64,000 bases of DNA from Gordionus sp. m RMFG-2023 (Eukaryota; Nematomorpha; Gordioida; Chordodea; Parachordodidae). Positions within the stretch are counted from its first letter, which is position 1. Every line of letters begins with the position of its first letter. This document shows, in pieces, positions 12,600 through 25,500 of this stretch. The notes under the pieces are model-generated. The model was not told where the DNA came from and searched no databases. It saw only the letters and a program-made list of their open reading frames with translations. The DNA is taken from NCBI RefSeq assembly GCF_954871325.1, contig NC_088779.1:17610846-17674845 (forward strand). The letters run 5' to 3'. The position numbers and the translations under genes are program-made.

Positions 12600-13960
12600 A
12601 TGTGTAAGGTTTCTTAATTTTTTATTAAAAAATCTTGAAAGAATTTGAGGAGATCCGCCAATATGTAACTCAAGCATGAAAGTCTACTACATTTAAAAAT
12701 TCTGTCATGACCAATTGAGATCTAAGGAAGAATATTTCGGATTTAATTATATTCAGAGAAAGTTCAATACAATAAGATAAAGAATCAATATAATTAACTA
12801 TCTTCTCAGTATTAGGTAAATCGCAGCATAGAATACCATCACATAAGTAGAAAATCTTTAACATAGGAATTAATGTCTGATTAAATGAAAGAGGACCCAA
12901 AGGGTCTCCGTGTTAAATGACTTCTTCAGTATCTTGGCAAATGGAATAAGAGAAGTTTTGGAATCATTACAAGTATGGAAAGTGAGATAAAAAATAAGAA
13001 ATATAAATTTTTCTATAGATAAAAATAAAGAAATTATGCAAATCAAGCTTATGTCACTTTGTCTGAAGTAATATTATTAAGGTATATTATAACAGCATGA
13101 GCAACTATTTCATTCTCCTTTAATTCCAAAACCTAATTGAAGATTTGAAACTATGTTTTCTAATTCTATTATCTATTGTTTGGAGATATGTTTTCTAAAA
13201 TGTGAATATAGTTATAGGCCAAAGACAACATTCTGGTTTATAACAAAGCAACTATACTAGCACCAAAAAATCTATGCCTCGCGGGCTTAAAATATTATGT
13301 TTCAATTCAATATTTTAATACAAAATAATTGATATTTTAATAAAGGATGTTCCAAAAAGGTCAAAAGATCATATATATATATATATATATTATAGATGAT
13401 GGGGTCGGCGGCTAAATGTGGTTTATTAAAAAAGTATTAAATTTTATTTTTCTTTTTATTATAACAAAAAAAATTTTTTATTTTATCAATGTACAAAAAA
13501 ATAAATCTATTTTTATCTTGTTTTAACAAGTAAAGAAAGAATTTTAACTAAGAATATTTATTTAAGGTAAAACAAGTAAGTAAAAATAATTTAAAAAAAC
13601 TTAATTTTTTTATCTTAAACAATTATTCTAAAAATTTTTATCTTTAACATATATATATGTGATGATTGAATTTCATTTAGATCTTTAGCAGAACCTTTTT
13701 TAAATAATTTGAGGGCTAGAAATACTTCTTCAGGGTATAAAGGATGCGGTGATTTTTGTAAAAGATATTGATATAAAATCAATGGATTATACTAGATGTT
13801 TATTACTTAAAATATTAAAAATATGTTTATTTATTATCGCAATGTTATCCGTTGAAAGCCAAAAGGATGGCTCCATCAATATCAGTTTCATTTATTTTTT
13901 AGTTTCTAAGTTTTTATATATATCAGGCGAAGCATCAATATTTTTAAAAGTAAAAAATTA
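12600..13960 (-). mobile_element. LINE remnant (reverse transcriptase), minus strand
   Basis: Pieces of a non-LTR retrotransposon ORF in 5' to 3' order on the minus strand. Near 13750-13670 the frame reads PEEVFLALKLFKKGSAKDLN, which matches the ALKSFPxGSAGGxDGL block upstream of the RT. Near 12920-12670 it reads HGDPLGPLSFNQTLIP (RT motif QGDPLGP), then FYLCDGILCC, where the catalytic YLDDG has lost an Asp, then ELSLNIIKSEIF. A stop interrupts it before GDPLGP. Dead copy of the same family as 31412-33333 and 41480-41740. A (TA)n run lies at about 13373-13391. Confidence 0.65.
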
Positions 13961-14370
13961 ACTAATAGATAACTGTATATGATTTTATTTTTTAATGTGA
14001 CTGGTTACATTTTTTTATTTCACCTCCATAATTGCAATAAATTATAATTATCTAATAGTTTTGGTATATATATATAGGGTTTAAAAATCAACTTATAATA
14101 CACGGGCTTCTTTGGGTATTCTAGGAATAGTTGAAGGGTTGTGGGCATATGAACTTCCCCAAGAAATGATGTTTTGGGATCTGAAATAACCTAAGAATTA
14201 AGAGTTAATTTCCCAAAATTTGAAATTAAAGAATATGTATCAAATAGACAAATTTCATTAGGAAAAGAACAAGTGGGATTGCCGTGATTCTGCCATTTAA
14301 TTTAGTAATTTCAATCTCTAAGCAATTATGACAAATTGTTTTCATATTATTATTGTTCTGATATATAGTT

Positions 14371-14558
14371 TTGTTAAAAAGCCAGATTTGGGTCTATTTT
14401 TAAATATGACCCGATTAAGAGTTTAGCCAAAATAATATTATATAAGCCAGAGATTTGGCAAATAGAGGTCCAAACCTTTCTGCAATATATTAATCTTCAG
14501 GCTTACATAACATTATTTTGGCCACAATTTTAAAACCCAAATCGGGTTTTATAACAAC
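14371..14558. repeat. Palindromic MITE
   Basis: Two nested inverted repeats: TTGTTAAAAAGCCAGATTTG with its partner CAAATCGGGTTTTATAACAA, and TTAGCCAAAATAATATTATA with its partner near 14490-14525. A relative with the same TTTAGCC-AAATAAT and AGGCTTACATxATATTATTT blocks occurs at 56081-56156. Confidence 0.6.
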
Positions 14559-14575
14559 AATACTGATATGTGAGT

Positions 14576-14993
14576 TAGAGATCTGCAAAAGTAGGCCCAA
14601 CCCCTACTCGGCGCAAACCCAGCCCGGCCTATTTTTTTAAAAAAAAATCGGGTTCGGACTAGGTCGGGCCTAATATTTATTAAAAAATTCGGGCCGAGTC
14701 GGGTTTAAAATTTTTTTTTAAACATGTCTAAATTTATCAATTTTATATTGAATTTTTTATGTAAAATAAAAATATTTGATTTTATTTATAGAAACTAGAC
14801 GCCATATAACATATATCGTTTATTTTGAGGAATAATAAAAATTAATTTTTTTATTTAAATAAATTCGAGCCTGCCCGGGCCGGTATATTTTTGTCCAAAA
14901 AAATTTTGGGTTCGGGCCGGGCCGAGCAAAACTTTTTGAAAAAAATTTCGGGCCAGGCAGGGCTTGAAAAATTAGGCCTGATGCCGATCACCT
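14576..14993. mobile_element. hAT-like MITE with CGGGCC word arrays
   Basis: Non-coding element of about 418 bp. Both ends are arrays of CGGGCC, GGTCGGGCC and GGGTTCGG words separated by A/T runs, and the centre is plain AT-rich sequence. Flanks ATGTGAGT and ATGTGAGG agree at seven of eight bases, supporting an 8-bp duplication. Relatives: 27298-27407, 27498-27788, 28255-28576, 38368-38480 and 56861-57197. Confidence 0.7.
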
Positions 14994-16243
14994 ATGTGAG
15001 GCAGGTAGGGTTTTATTTCTAAATTATATTATGACGATTTCATTTGAAGTCTTTTATATTTTATCAAAAGTAAAAATTATCTTATACTTTAATATAAATA
15101 AAATCATAACATGTTCTTTATTAAAAAGTATAATTAATATATTGTTCTCATAAAATTTTATATAATATAAATGAAGTTTAAATGAATAAGGGGTCAAATA
15201 TTTTCGGTAAATGATAAATAAATAAGTAATAAGTATTTTAACATTAATGAGATAATTTTATATAAATAATATAAAATAATTTTAAATATTTTAGATAAAG
15301 TTTAAATATTAATTTAAATATTACCATGATATTTAAATATTATAACATAATGTAATCAGATAAACTGTATGACTTAGAAAATTCATTAATTAACTAGATA
15401 ATTTAATATATTACCGTAGACAGATTAATATATCCAATTTACAAATTTTATTACTGTTCTATTATTGCGTTATAAAATAATGCATTATTCAAATTATGAT
15501 AATATTCAAACAAATATAATGTTTTATTAAAATTATTAAGTTATTATTTAGATCCCAATCTATGTAAATGAGATGAAAACGCGTGATAATTGTAGATTTT
15601 CACTTTTTCTTATATTATTTTTCTTTTAATTTTTGTTAATTTTTCCTTTTGTGTTTTTAGAATTGATTAATTTATATATAATTTATAATTTAATAAAGAA
15701 ATTAGAATTAGAATTTGCATTTAATTTTAATTTTCTTCTATTTTAGGTACAAAATCTTGTTTACTACAATTACCTCCCAATCTATCTAAAGATATATTTA
15801 ATTCTTGATACATATTATGGCTTAATTTATTTTATTTTCCAAAACATCAAATAATTGACAATTCTACCAAAAATAACCGTAATAGTCACAAATTATTTTT
15901 ATGTTTAAGATTGTACTATTTACAAAATTGAATTCAAGATATACTGAATCGTATAATGAGTGAACTATTATATTGCCTGCATAGTTATTTGGGCCATAAT
16001 CAGTACAGGTATGTCAAATATGTAACAAACTAATTACTTAATCTCGAAATATTTTTAATAAATTTGCACTTACAGTTCAGCTCTTTCTAAATTTCCATTT
16101 ATTTTATTGAAAAATTAAATATTATATTAATTCTATAACCTATATAATATTAAAATTAAATTACTAATAATAGAATATTCTTTATCATAAATTGTATTTT
16201 ATGTTTTTTTATATATAAAATATTTTTTAAAGTTTATTTAACC
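14994..16243. other. Upstream region of the myosin gene
   Basis: AT-rich, with no confident gene. Together with 12144-14575 it is the shared divergent interval between the integrin (minus) and myosin (plus) starts, so promoters for both should lie in it, but I see no diagnostic core element. Confidence 0.3.
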
Positions 16244-16511
16244 ATGTCATATGAAGAAGTCGGAGTTGATAATTTAATACTACTGGAAACTGTTACTCCT
16301 AAAGAAATAGTAAATAATTTGCGACTACGTTTTGAAAAAGACATTATATATGTAAGTTTTGAAATATAGTAAATTAAATAATCATATTTTTAAAGACTTA
16401 TATTGGTGCAGTTCTAGTTTCAATGAACCCATATAAAAATATTGGAGTATATTCTGAACAAGTTGTAAATAATTACCGGACTATGAACTTGGCTGAACTG
16501 CCGCCGCATAT
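16244..16511 (+). CDS. MYO1D: Myosin exons 1-2: N-terminus of the motor
   Basis: Residues 1-75. Short N-terminus with no SH3-like extension, as in class [21 protein letters not shown] is followed by [15 protein letters not shown], the usual start of the motor (compare VSVNPYK). Exon 2 ends in LPPHI with a split codon, continued only after a 6.3-kb intron that holds a LINE and a hAT element. Confidence 0.93.
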
Positions 16512-19500
16512 GTAAATTATTTAATTTCTATTTTAATAAAGGAAATTTATTTATAATTGATAATTATTTTTAATCTTTATGTGTTTAATTTATGTTAAAT
16601 GATGTTTCTGCAACATTCATTTAATTATTTTTAAGTTATAAATATATTTGAAAATAAGCTCATTTTAACTTATATTTTAAAATAAGATTATTTGAAAACA
16701 AATATGTACTAATATTTTATTCATTCGTTCATTACCACGCCAGAAATTGCACGAGTGCAATTTCATCACCCACCAGGAGTTGTAGGGTGCACCATGTTTA
16801 TTCACTAGTATATAGATCCTATACATGATGTATACCCGTTTTATTATAGTGGACGGTACCACTATATAGTCAGCTAGCATATTAAAGAAGAGAGGAGTAA
16901 GAAAGAGGGGATCTATTAGTTCCGTTACCGGCAAGATAGTGTTAAGAAATTGTAACCAATATTAATAATGTACCTGACGCCTGGTTAGATATTTAAGAGA
17001 TGAAAAAAAAGTAAGTCTTATGTTAGGTAAGTATATCCTTGCAAGATAACGTCAGGGGCGGACTGGCGACGCTACGGTCTCGTGGGCATTTTTTATAGCG
17101 GCCTCATTAAGGCGAAACCCCCATACCCCCATTTTGCGGGGCTTCGGCTCACTTTTGCCCGGTCTTTTTACCGTGTTTCCTTAAATGGCTTCTTATTTTT
17201 TGAAAATAAGTTCAAACGTTTTACATTTTTAGTAAAAATAAGAATAGTATTATAAGATAATCATATATTTTATTTTAAAAAAATGCACATCTAAAATCAT
17301 ATTCATTACCTATATAAAATAATATTCATCGAAAAAATATATTTTATACTAGATTTACAACGATATTGCACTATAAAATTAAATCATACATCACATGTTA
17401 AATATAAAAAAAAATGGATACTCAATTTAAATCAATTAATTATAAATATAAAATTATTGCAGTTATACAATATTACAGATAATGAAATTGCTGCACTTTT
17501 ATAAGATCAGGCACCGATCATATTGTAAATAATATTAATAAGATTCTAATAAAAGAATTAAGAAAATATATAATTTTTACGTTAATAAATCTCTCATTAA
17601 CTTTGAACCTTTGCGCAAATATACAGGAATATCTTCTAGTTCAATCTATGCTAATAGTTCTCGTTCAACTTACATCATTAAAAACGCTTCTAATTTTTCT
17701 TGGTCAATATTAGCTCTCAGCTTATTTTTATAATTTTTAATTTACTAAATGCTTTCTCGAAATTAACCTGCGTAAATGATAAAGTTAAAATGTATTTATA
17801 AGCCAAAAATAAATTAGTGTCACTGTATGCATATTGTATCTTTTAAGAATTTCATACACGCATATTAAACACTTGATACATTTATTATCACACTGATTTA
17901 TTATCATATTGTAATATTCCATCTTCATTTGACTCCTCACTTGTACATGCGATATTATCGTCCGTTTCTTTTAATTCTGCTATCAAATCTTTGAATACAC
18001 TGGCAAATGAACATAATTCGTTATGAAATTTAACACTCAATATATATGCTGTGCCAGTTTTTCCAAGGCCTTTTCAGAAATACCTATACTATTTATTTCA
18101 TCACTTGGATGCAAATATTGCACATTCAAGATAAGCTCTCAATTCGCAGAAAGTAGTTCCGGATAGGACGAAATAGTTCGAACCTATAAAGGTCAACCGA
18201 TTCTTGAGGACGTTCATCTTGGCATTTGTCACTATATATTCTCTTCGCTCGCCTTATTCGATCTTTTTACAGAGCATTTTGTACTCAGATACTCTCCGGC
18301 AGTTATAAATATGAAAATGTTTCATTTAAATTAGCAGCCATTTTATTGCTTTATTTTGAAACGATGATACAGAAGATTTAGCATCTTCTTACATTTTCCA
18401 TGCTGACAAAGTACCTAATTTTTTAGTTTGAAGATATGACAGTGGCCTCATTATTTTAAAAATTTCCAAATATATTATAGCTGTACTTAGAGTCATAAAT
18501 TTACATAAATTATCTAGTTTTTGTCTCAAATTATTTATTATCTATTATAAATTAAAGTGCCTTTATCGTTATTGGGAGCAAGCTCTCTTTACCATATATC
18601 CATCTAAGGTTTTTCACGTGCCCACCACCTTATCTCACCTATTTTTAGCAGCCTTCTCAACTTATTTTGGCCAGATGAATTATTCTGTTTTACCCAAGCA
18701 TCCATCCTTTTATCTGATTTACCGACCTGGATTTTATTTGATTTCAATGAATTAAGAACAAGAAATGTTGGCTATATTATTTCTACAATTAATCGATGCA
18801 TAAAATATAATATAATAAATTAATCAAAACTTAGCTTTCACTCTACTCAAACAGAAGCGTTTTCACTTCATTTGAAAAAAACAAAGAAAAGAACGTGGTA
18901 ATGATGTGTAGCGACAAGCGACGTTATTGATATATTATGCATTAAAATATAGTAAACGACATGACAATTCTCAAGGAATGTGATATTCAAATCATAGGGA
19001 TATCATTAAAAATAAATAAATGATAAGAGAAAATAATGTGAACATAATAATAATTTTTTTCTAATCGGCCTCTATTTTGATATTTTCCTCTGATCGGCCT
19101 CAAAAATCGACATTTTCTCGCGGCCTCGTGGGCAAAATGCCCACCGGGTCTTATGGCCAGTCCGCCCCTGGATAACGTTATGTCTATATAGCGTGTTCTA
19201 TTCCGGAGGCATCCAACTTCCCTGTAATTCTAATCTCAATCCCTGAAACCCATTATCCTAAAGAGCCTACTATCATTTTGTTTGATTTTTTTCCTGTTTT
19301 TTCCTTCATTAATTTTTCTCATTCACTAGAGTCAATAGTGTCTAAATCCTTGTCTGTATAAAGCAAGCGATGCTCAGGATCCTCATTATTTGCCACATTA
19401 TCATTATTATAGTGAACCCGGAATTGTTATTATTATTATTATTCACGGTTAGATTATCATTGCCTTCGTCAAAATGTTTATCCAGTAGGGAAAGGAAAAA

Positions 19501-22500
19501 GACAAATCCATAATTCCAATATAACCTGAGCCAAAACATAAATTTCCATTCAATCGGAGAGAAGAGGTTGGAAATAAGACGGTGCGAGAATAGTCTAATA
19601 CTTCCACGATTCCTGCTCTAGTTTAGACCATATTTAAGCATGTATTGTAGATGTTCCTTTAAATGTTTCTTGTTTTTGCTGAGGGCCAAAAATCTGTAAA
19701 CAAAAGATTGATCAAGTCCATGTCCTTTAGACATTTTGCCAGCCAATAGTATTTGGGAATTCTCTACCTCCCATAATCTGGGCCACTTCATGGACGAAAA
19801 TATCATAATTTCTTGTGAATGTCTTAAGCAATGACTATGTAATTCTAATCTCCTCAAAGGAATGAGTCGATTGGTAGGTAAGATGTCGCACCTATTCCAG
19901 AGAGTTGAGTTTGAGGAGTTGTATCGGTAGTATTTTTTAATAATTCTCTTAGACATTTGTTTAAAAGGGTTTGGGATGTGTTGATATTGCTTTTAGTGTC
20001 CTGCCATGTTTCTCCGTATGTTAAGATGGGTAGAATTAGGGATTTGAAGAGTCTTATCTTTTGGTTCGTGGATATCTGATCGGGATCTGGTTTTGTTTGT
20101 CCTCGACTTAGTATCCAATATCGTGGTGCCTAATGACATTATCCTGGTTCCTAGGTATTTAAAATCTGAAATAGTTTCTACCACATTATCATCAAAGTTA
20201 AAGGGGTCTGTGTTAGATGCAAATATATTGGACGCGATTAACTTTGTCTTCGAGTATTTAATTTTTAATCCGTTTTCATAGCAATTATTAACAAACAATG
20301 ACCTCAAGTTTTTAAGTTTTCAGAGTTCGCTAATATTCATTAATTTCATAATATCATATATTTTATGTATGTTGTTATTGAATTATAAGCATATATTTGC
20401 AAAAATTGCAACTTACATAATTAAGTTTTACTTTGTTTTCATCATATATAAATGAAAACGTCTTCCAGACCGCGGATTTGCCATTTGCATTTTCCCTTAT
20501 TCATATTCATTGCTCTTAATCTTTTCACCAATTATTTTTAATTTGGTATCCATTGAAATAATTTTTTTAATATGAAAATATGAGGCTACTTAATTAAATA
20601 GATATTAGTAAAATATATTTAATTTAACTTGATAGAATATGATGAAAGTAAAGTATATAATAATATCGCTAACTATGCAATGCAATGTACTAAAATATTC
20701 AGATAAAATAGTTTGGTATATAGTTGTTATGTAAATTATAAAATAATAATTGAAAATGAAATGCTATTCTGATCGATATCTTAAGAATAAAATGTAATAA
20801 ATAAAATATGATATGGATTTATAATTGACATTATGAATTATAGTGATAATTTAGGATATCTATATAAATATTTATCCGAACCCCACCCGAGTCTTCGGGT
20901 CGAGCTACGGACAGCCTGTGCAGTTCTCTATGCACTTTGAAGGCAGCCTTAGTCAAACACCTTTTTAATAATAATATAATATGATTTAAAAATATACTAA
21001 AACAAAAAAAAATTTTTAATATTTTTTCATAAAATAATAATACGCCAACTTGCGGATTTATTATTAATAAAATATAGAATGTAATTATAATTATTTTTAA
21101 TTTATATTAAAGGATTTAAAATATGAGATAAAAGGAAATATAACTATATGTATATTCATTTATTATTGATTATATATAATAATTTAATTTTTATAAATTA
21201 TTTATTTATATCATAAGAAAATGATTCTCACTTCAATTTAATAGAAAATATATCAAATATTTTTACCTAAACATTTGCAGTTTACCTTGGCATTTGCAGT
21301 TAACCTATGCATTTGCAGTTTACTCAAACCCTTCCCTTACCACTTAAGGGCTATTTATTTAAATGCTATCTTATTCCCCATATCAAATCCATATTGTAAT
21401 GCATCCTTTTCTAATTTTTACTTGTTTCAATTTATTATATGCTAAGCTAATGTCTATTTTATTTTAATTTTTTTATATTATTACTTTCTGTTGTTCAAAT
21501 AATTTACATTAACCATTTTTTGTTTTAGATCAATTTAACTAACGTGTTAAATATCATAACATATTTTTTTATAAAAACAGAACAAATTTATATTGAAAAG
21601 AGTTTTAAAAATATGTAAATATTGTTTTTAGAAATCATAATAATGAATCAAATTAAAGACTTTAACGTAATCTAAATTTTTAAAATTAATATATCAAGAA
21701 TTTTTTAACAAATAAAATGTTCAAATAGGTGTGAAAGAAATAGACCTTTAACTATCCTCCCCTACCAAATCAAAATAATCAAAAAAGGAAATCCAAATCA
21801 AAACTACCCCCTACCTTATTTAATTTTATTCAAAGTGGGATAGATACTGGTCAGGCTTACTTCCTTTCATTTTCAATGATGGTGTTGTGTTATACCCCTC
21901 CCCCCCCCCCCCCCATTCCCCTTAAATAATATACAATTAGAAAATACAATGAAGTCTGTCCGAAGTAAAAAAAATAAGAGAAACTGTTTAAGTAGAAACA
22001 TTTCCTATGGAATAAAAAGCAATTCTATAGCAATAATAAATGTCAATTTTATTGGACACGTATATATATATTTTTTAATTGAAATATAAAATGATCAAAA
22101 TAAATTTCTATTTTGGAAACAAAATAATATTGGTAAAATTTAGGTAACTTGTTTAGATACATCTTAATTTCATTTATTTTATTAAGTACTTTTATTGAAT
22201 AACAAGAGATACGTGCAATAAATTGACCCTAGAAAGCATGTTAGCATCTATTTATTTTCTTCTACAAAAGGTTATATTTTCAATGTTAAGAGCGTTTTTA
22301 AAAGAAAAAATGGGATTTTGCCTGAAATGTATTTTTGAATGGTTTAGAAAACCTACGTGGATTTCAAACCATTTTACATTAATTACTTCAGTCACCTTTA
22401 ATATATATAATAAATATATGAAAAATGACCCTAAATTAGAGGAGTTTTCTTTAAAATTTAAAAAACAAAACTTGAACATATCATGATGGTTCCTCTTCCT

Positions 22501-25500
22501 TGGCTAAGGAGAGTATTTTAAAAATTAGAAATACAATTAAATATAAAAATTGCCCTAAATAAATGTTTTAAAATCGAGATATTCCGATTCTCCATGGATT
22601 CCATATCCCGATACGAACAAAAAATAAAATTAATAATCTATGCGACCCCCCCCCCCCCCTCCACTCATTCATACTTTCAAATGGCAGTATCTATTTTAAA
22701 ATTTAACCCACCATATTCTCTTAAATATAAAAAGTAAATAATTGTATTACAGAGCTAATTTTGGTTGTTAATTCATCTTATTTAATAAAAATAATTTTAG
22801 AAAATTACACTCACTAACATCTTACAATATAATTTACAATTTTTACTAAATAGATTCGCTTTATCCGATAATGCCTACAAAGCTCTTATTAATAATAATG
22901 TAAATCAAAGTGTTTTGATATCTGGTGAATCGGGTGCCGGAAAAACTGAAGCTTTAAAAAGAATTATCCTTTATATATCCAAAGCTAGTCATCAATCAAC
23001 TGAAGTGGAGAGAGTTTGTTATCAACTTAAAGAAAGTGTACCATTTTTAGAAGTTTTAATTTTATTTTAGTGTAAATTTTAATATTTATATATAGGCTTT
23101 TGGAAATGCCAAAACTATTAGAAATGATAACTCAAGCAGATTTGGGAAATACATGGATATCGAAATAAATTTTAGAGTATACAATATGTAAAGATTAAAT
23201 ATAATTCATATCACTAAATAGGGTGCGATAGTTGGGGCAAAAGTTATAAATTATCTCTTAGAAAAGGCCAGAGTGATAAAACAAGCTAAAGCGGAGAGAA
23301 ATTTTCATATATTTTATCAGCTTTTAGCGGGTGATGCAGAACTTTTACAAAAATTATATCTTAATAAGCCCAAAGATCAGTATTGTCTAATAAACCAGGT
23401 AGGAATGCAACTTGCATATTTATTATATTAATGATATTGTAATTAATGTATAGGGAGCTTGCATGAAAGTCGATAAAATAGATGATAAAGAAGATTTTGA
23501 TCAAAATGTTAAAGCAATGGAAGTTTGTACGTTTACGACAAAGGAAACCTATGTTAAACACTATAAATATTTGTTATATAATTGTGGTTAATTTAGGAAA
23601 TTATATAAATATTTTAATTATCAAGTATTGAAATGAATATAAAAAAATTTAATCACAAAAATTGACAGAAAAGAGTCCACACCCAAGAACTTATAATTCA
23701 TTAGTTAATTTATAGGGAGGAAATTAGTAAGAAGAAAATACTTAATTACTGTGATCGTGTAATTAAAGTAAGAAATGGAAACCACTCTCGAATTTAATAC
23801 TATTTGCCTAATCCAAGTGTTAAATATATAAAGGTAAGACTTAACTAAAAAATTTATACTTGTAACGTGGATAGATTTTGAAAAGAGAAGGGTGATTGAA
23901 TTCATTTAAAACTTGATTTGATATTAAATAGTTTTTTTTTATTGGTCTTTTAATGGTTTAATTTTAGAAAATTTCATATCTATGTTTAAATTCATTACGT
24001 CTTTTATAACTCAATGGAACCATAGCGCCTTATATTTGTTATATATCTTCCATTGAGTATAACTAAGTTAGGAAAACGTTAATAGGTTATGAATTGGGAT
24101 GTTTTTGAACACCATCCATAGTTTGTCATTTGGAAATATTCTTGGATAAAAGACCCCATTCATTATTCTTAGATATTTATATTAATATTTGATAGCCGTT
24201 CTATGAATGATGCAACTGTGATTTCTAGATTTTTTGGCTTTTTTTCAATTAAAAACTAAGCCTAAATTAATAAAGCATATGTCAAAAATATACGAAATGG
24301 TGAAGAATAAATTATTTTATAGATTAATTAAAACAAATTATTAATTATTCTTATTATTTACCAATATGAATAACAGGTATTGAGTATAAATTATATTATT
24401 TGGTTCGTTAAAAAATTATAAAATCTCATTATAATTAATTTATAATTAAACCTATGTATAACGAATCATTCGTTATTCTTATTTGATTTAAATACGAATA
24501 ATGAGAAAAATATTTGTAAAAAAATAATCTCTTAATCATTCAATCAATATATTCTAAACCATTGTATTATTTGAAAATATTATGAATTATTCTTAAATAT
24601 TTAAATTATTCATAAGTGTGCAACAGGTTTCTTGTGGAGCATTTTGTTAATTTTTATTTATTTCCCAATTTGATATAATAATTATCCATTTTTTAACTTT
24701 TGAAATATTTAGAAAACACAATTTTATTAGACGAATCTAGATGAAGTCTTGTTTTATTAATTTTTGTAGGCCTATTTATAACTTATCATATAATAATATG
24801 TTGTGACCAAATTTAACCCCGAATCCTAATATATAATGGTTTTGAATAGTTTTATTTTAATAAAATATGTCAAAGATCGGGGCTACGCCAAATAAAAGGA
24901 TTAGATGAAGGATTTTTTTATGATATTCCCATAATTTATATTTTAATAATATATATATTTTTTTTAAAGAAAAAGAAAGGAAAAAGCAAATTATTTTAAA
25001 TTTTTTGAATCAAATAGATTACCAAAAACGTATTCCTTTGATTTGTAACCTTACTAATTCGAAAAAAGATCCTTCTCTTTCTCCTTGAAAAAAAGAAATA
25101 TTATTTTCAAAAATTGACTCAACAGAATGTGTTTAAATCATTCCTTTTTTGATATAGGATGTATATGCGATAGTTGCCTGTTGTTTACATCTAGCTGAAA
25201 TAGTTTTTGAGGGAGAGGGAGAAACTAGTAAAATCCAACCGTGCAAAGAGCCTGATTATATTGTTGAAGTAATTTAAATCCTTTATATCTTAAATATTTT
25301 TTAATAGTTAATAAACGCTGATGCTAATCTGATGAATTCTGGATTAACAGGAAGAACTATTACAGTGGGTGGTGAAAAGGTATCATTATGAATATAACTT
25401 TTGTATACAGCAGATAGTCGGTCAAAAAATGACAGGTGAGTTATAAATACTCCTCCTTTATGTAATGATAAGATAGATGAATCAGAAATTTCCCTCCATT

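Noticed and set aside
15953-16010. Possible first exon starting MSELLYCLHSYLGH, faintly like a gamma-tubulin complex protein
   Set aside because: Only 18 codons, a stop soon after the next possible exon, and no further support.
22223-22486. Plus-strand frame of 87 codons in myosin intron 2
   Set aside because: No recognisable motif, no splice context, and an equally long frame on the opposite strand; probably chance.
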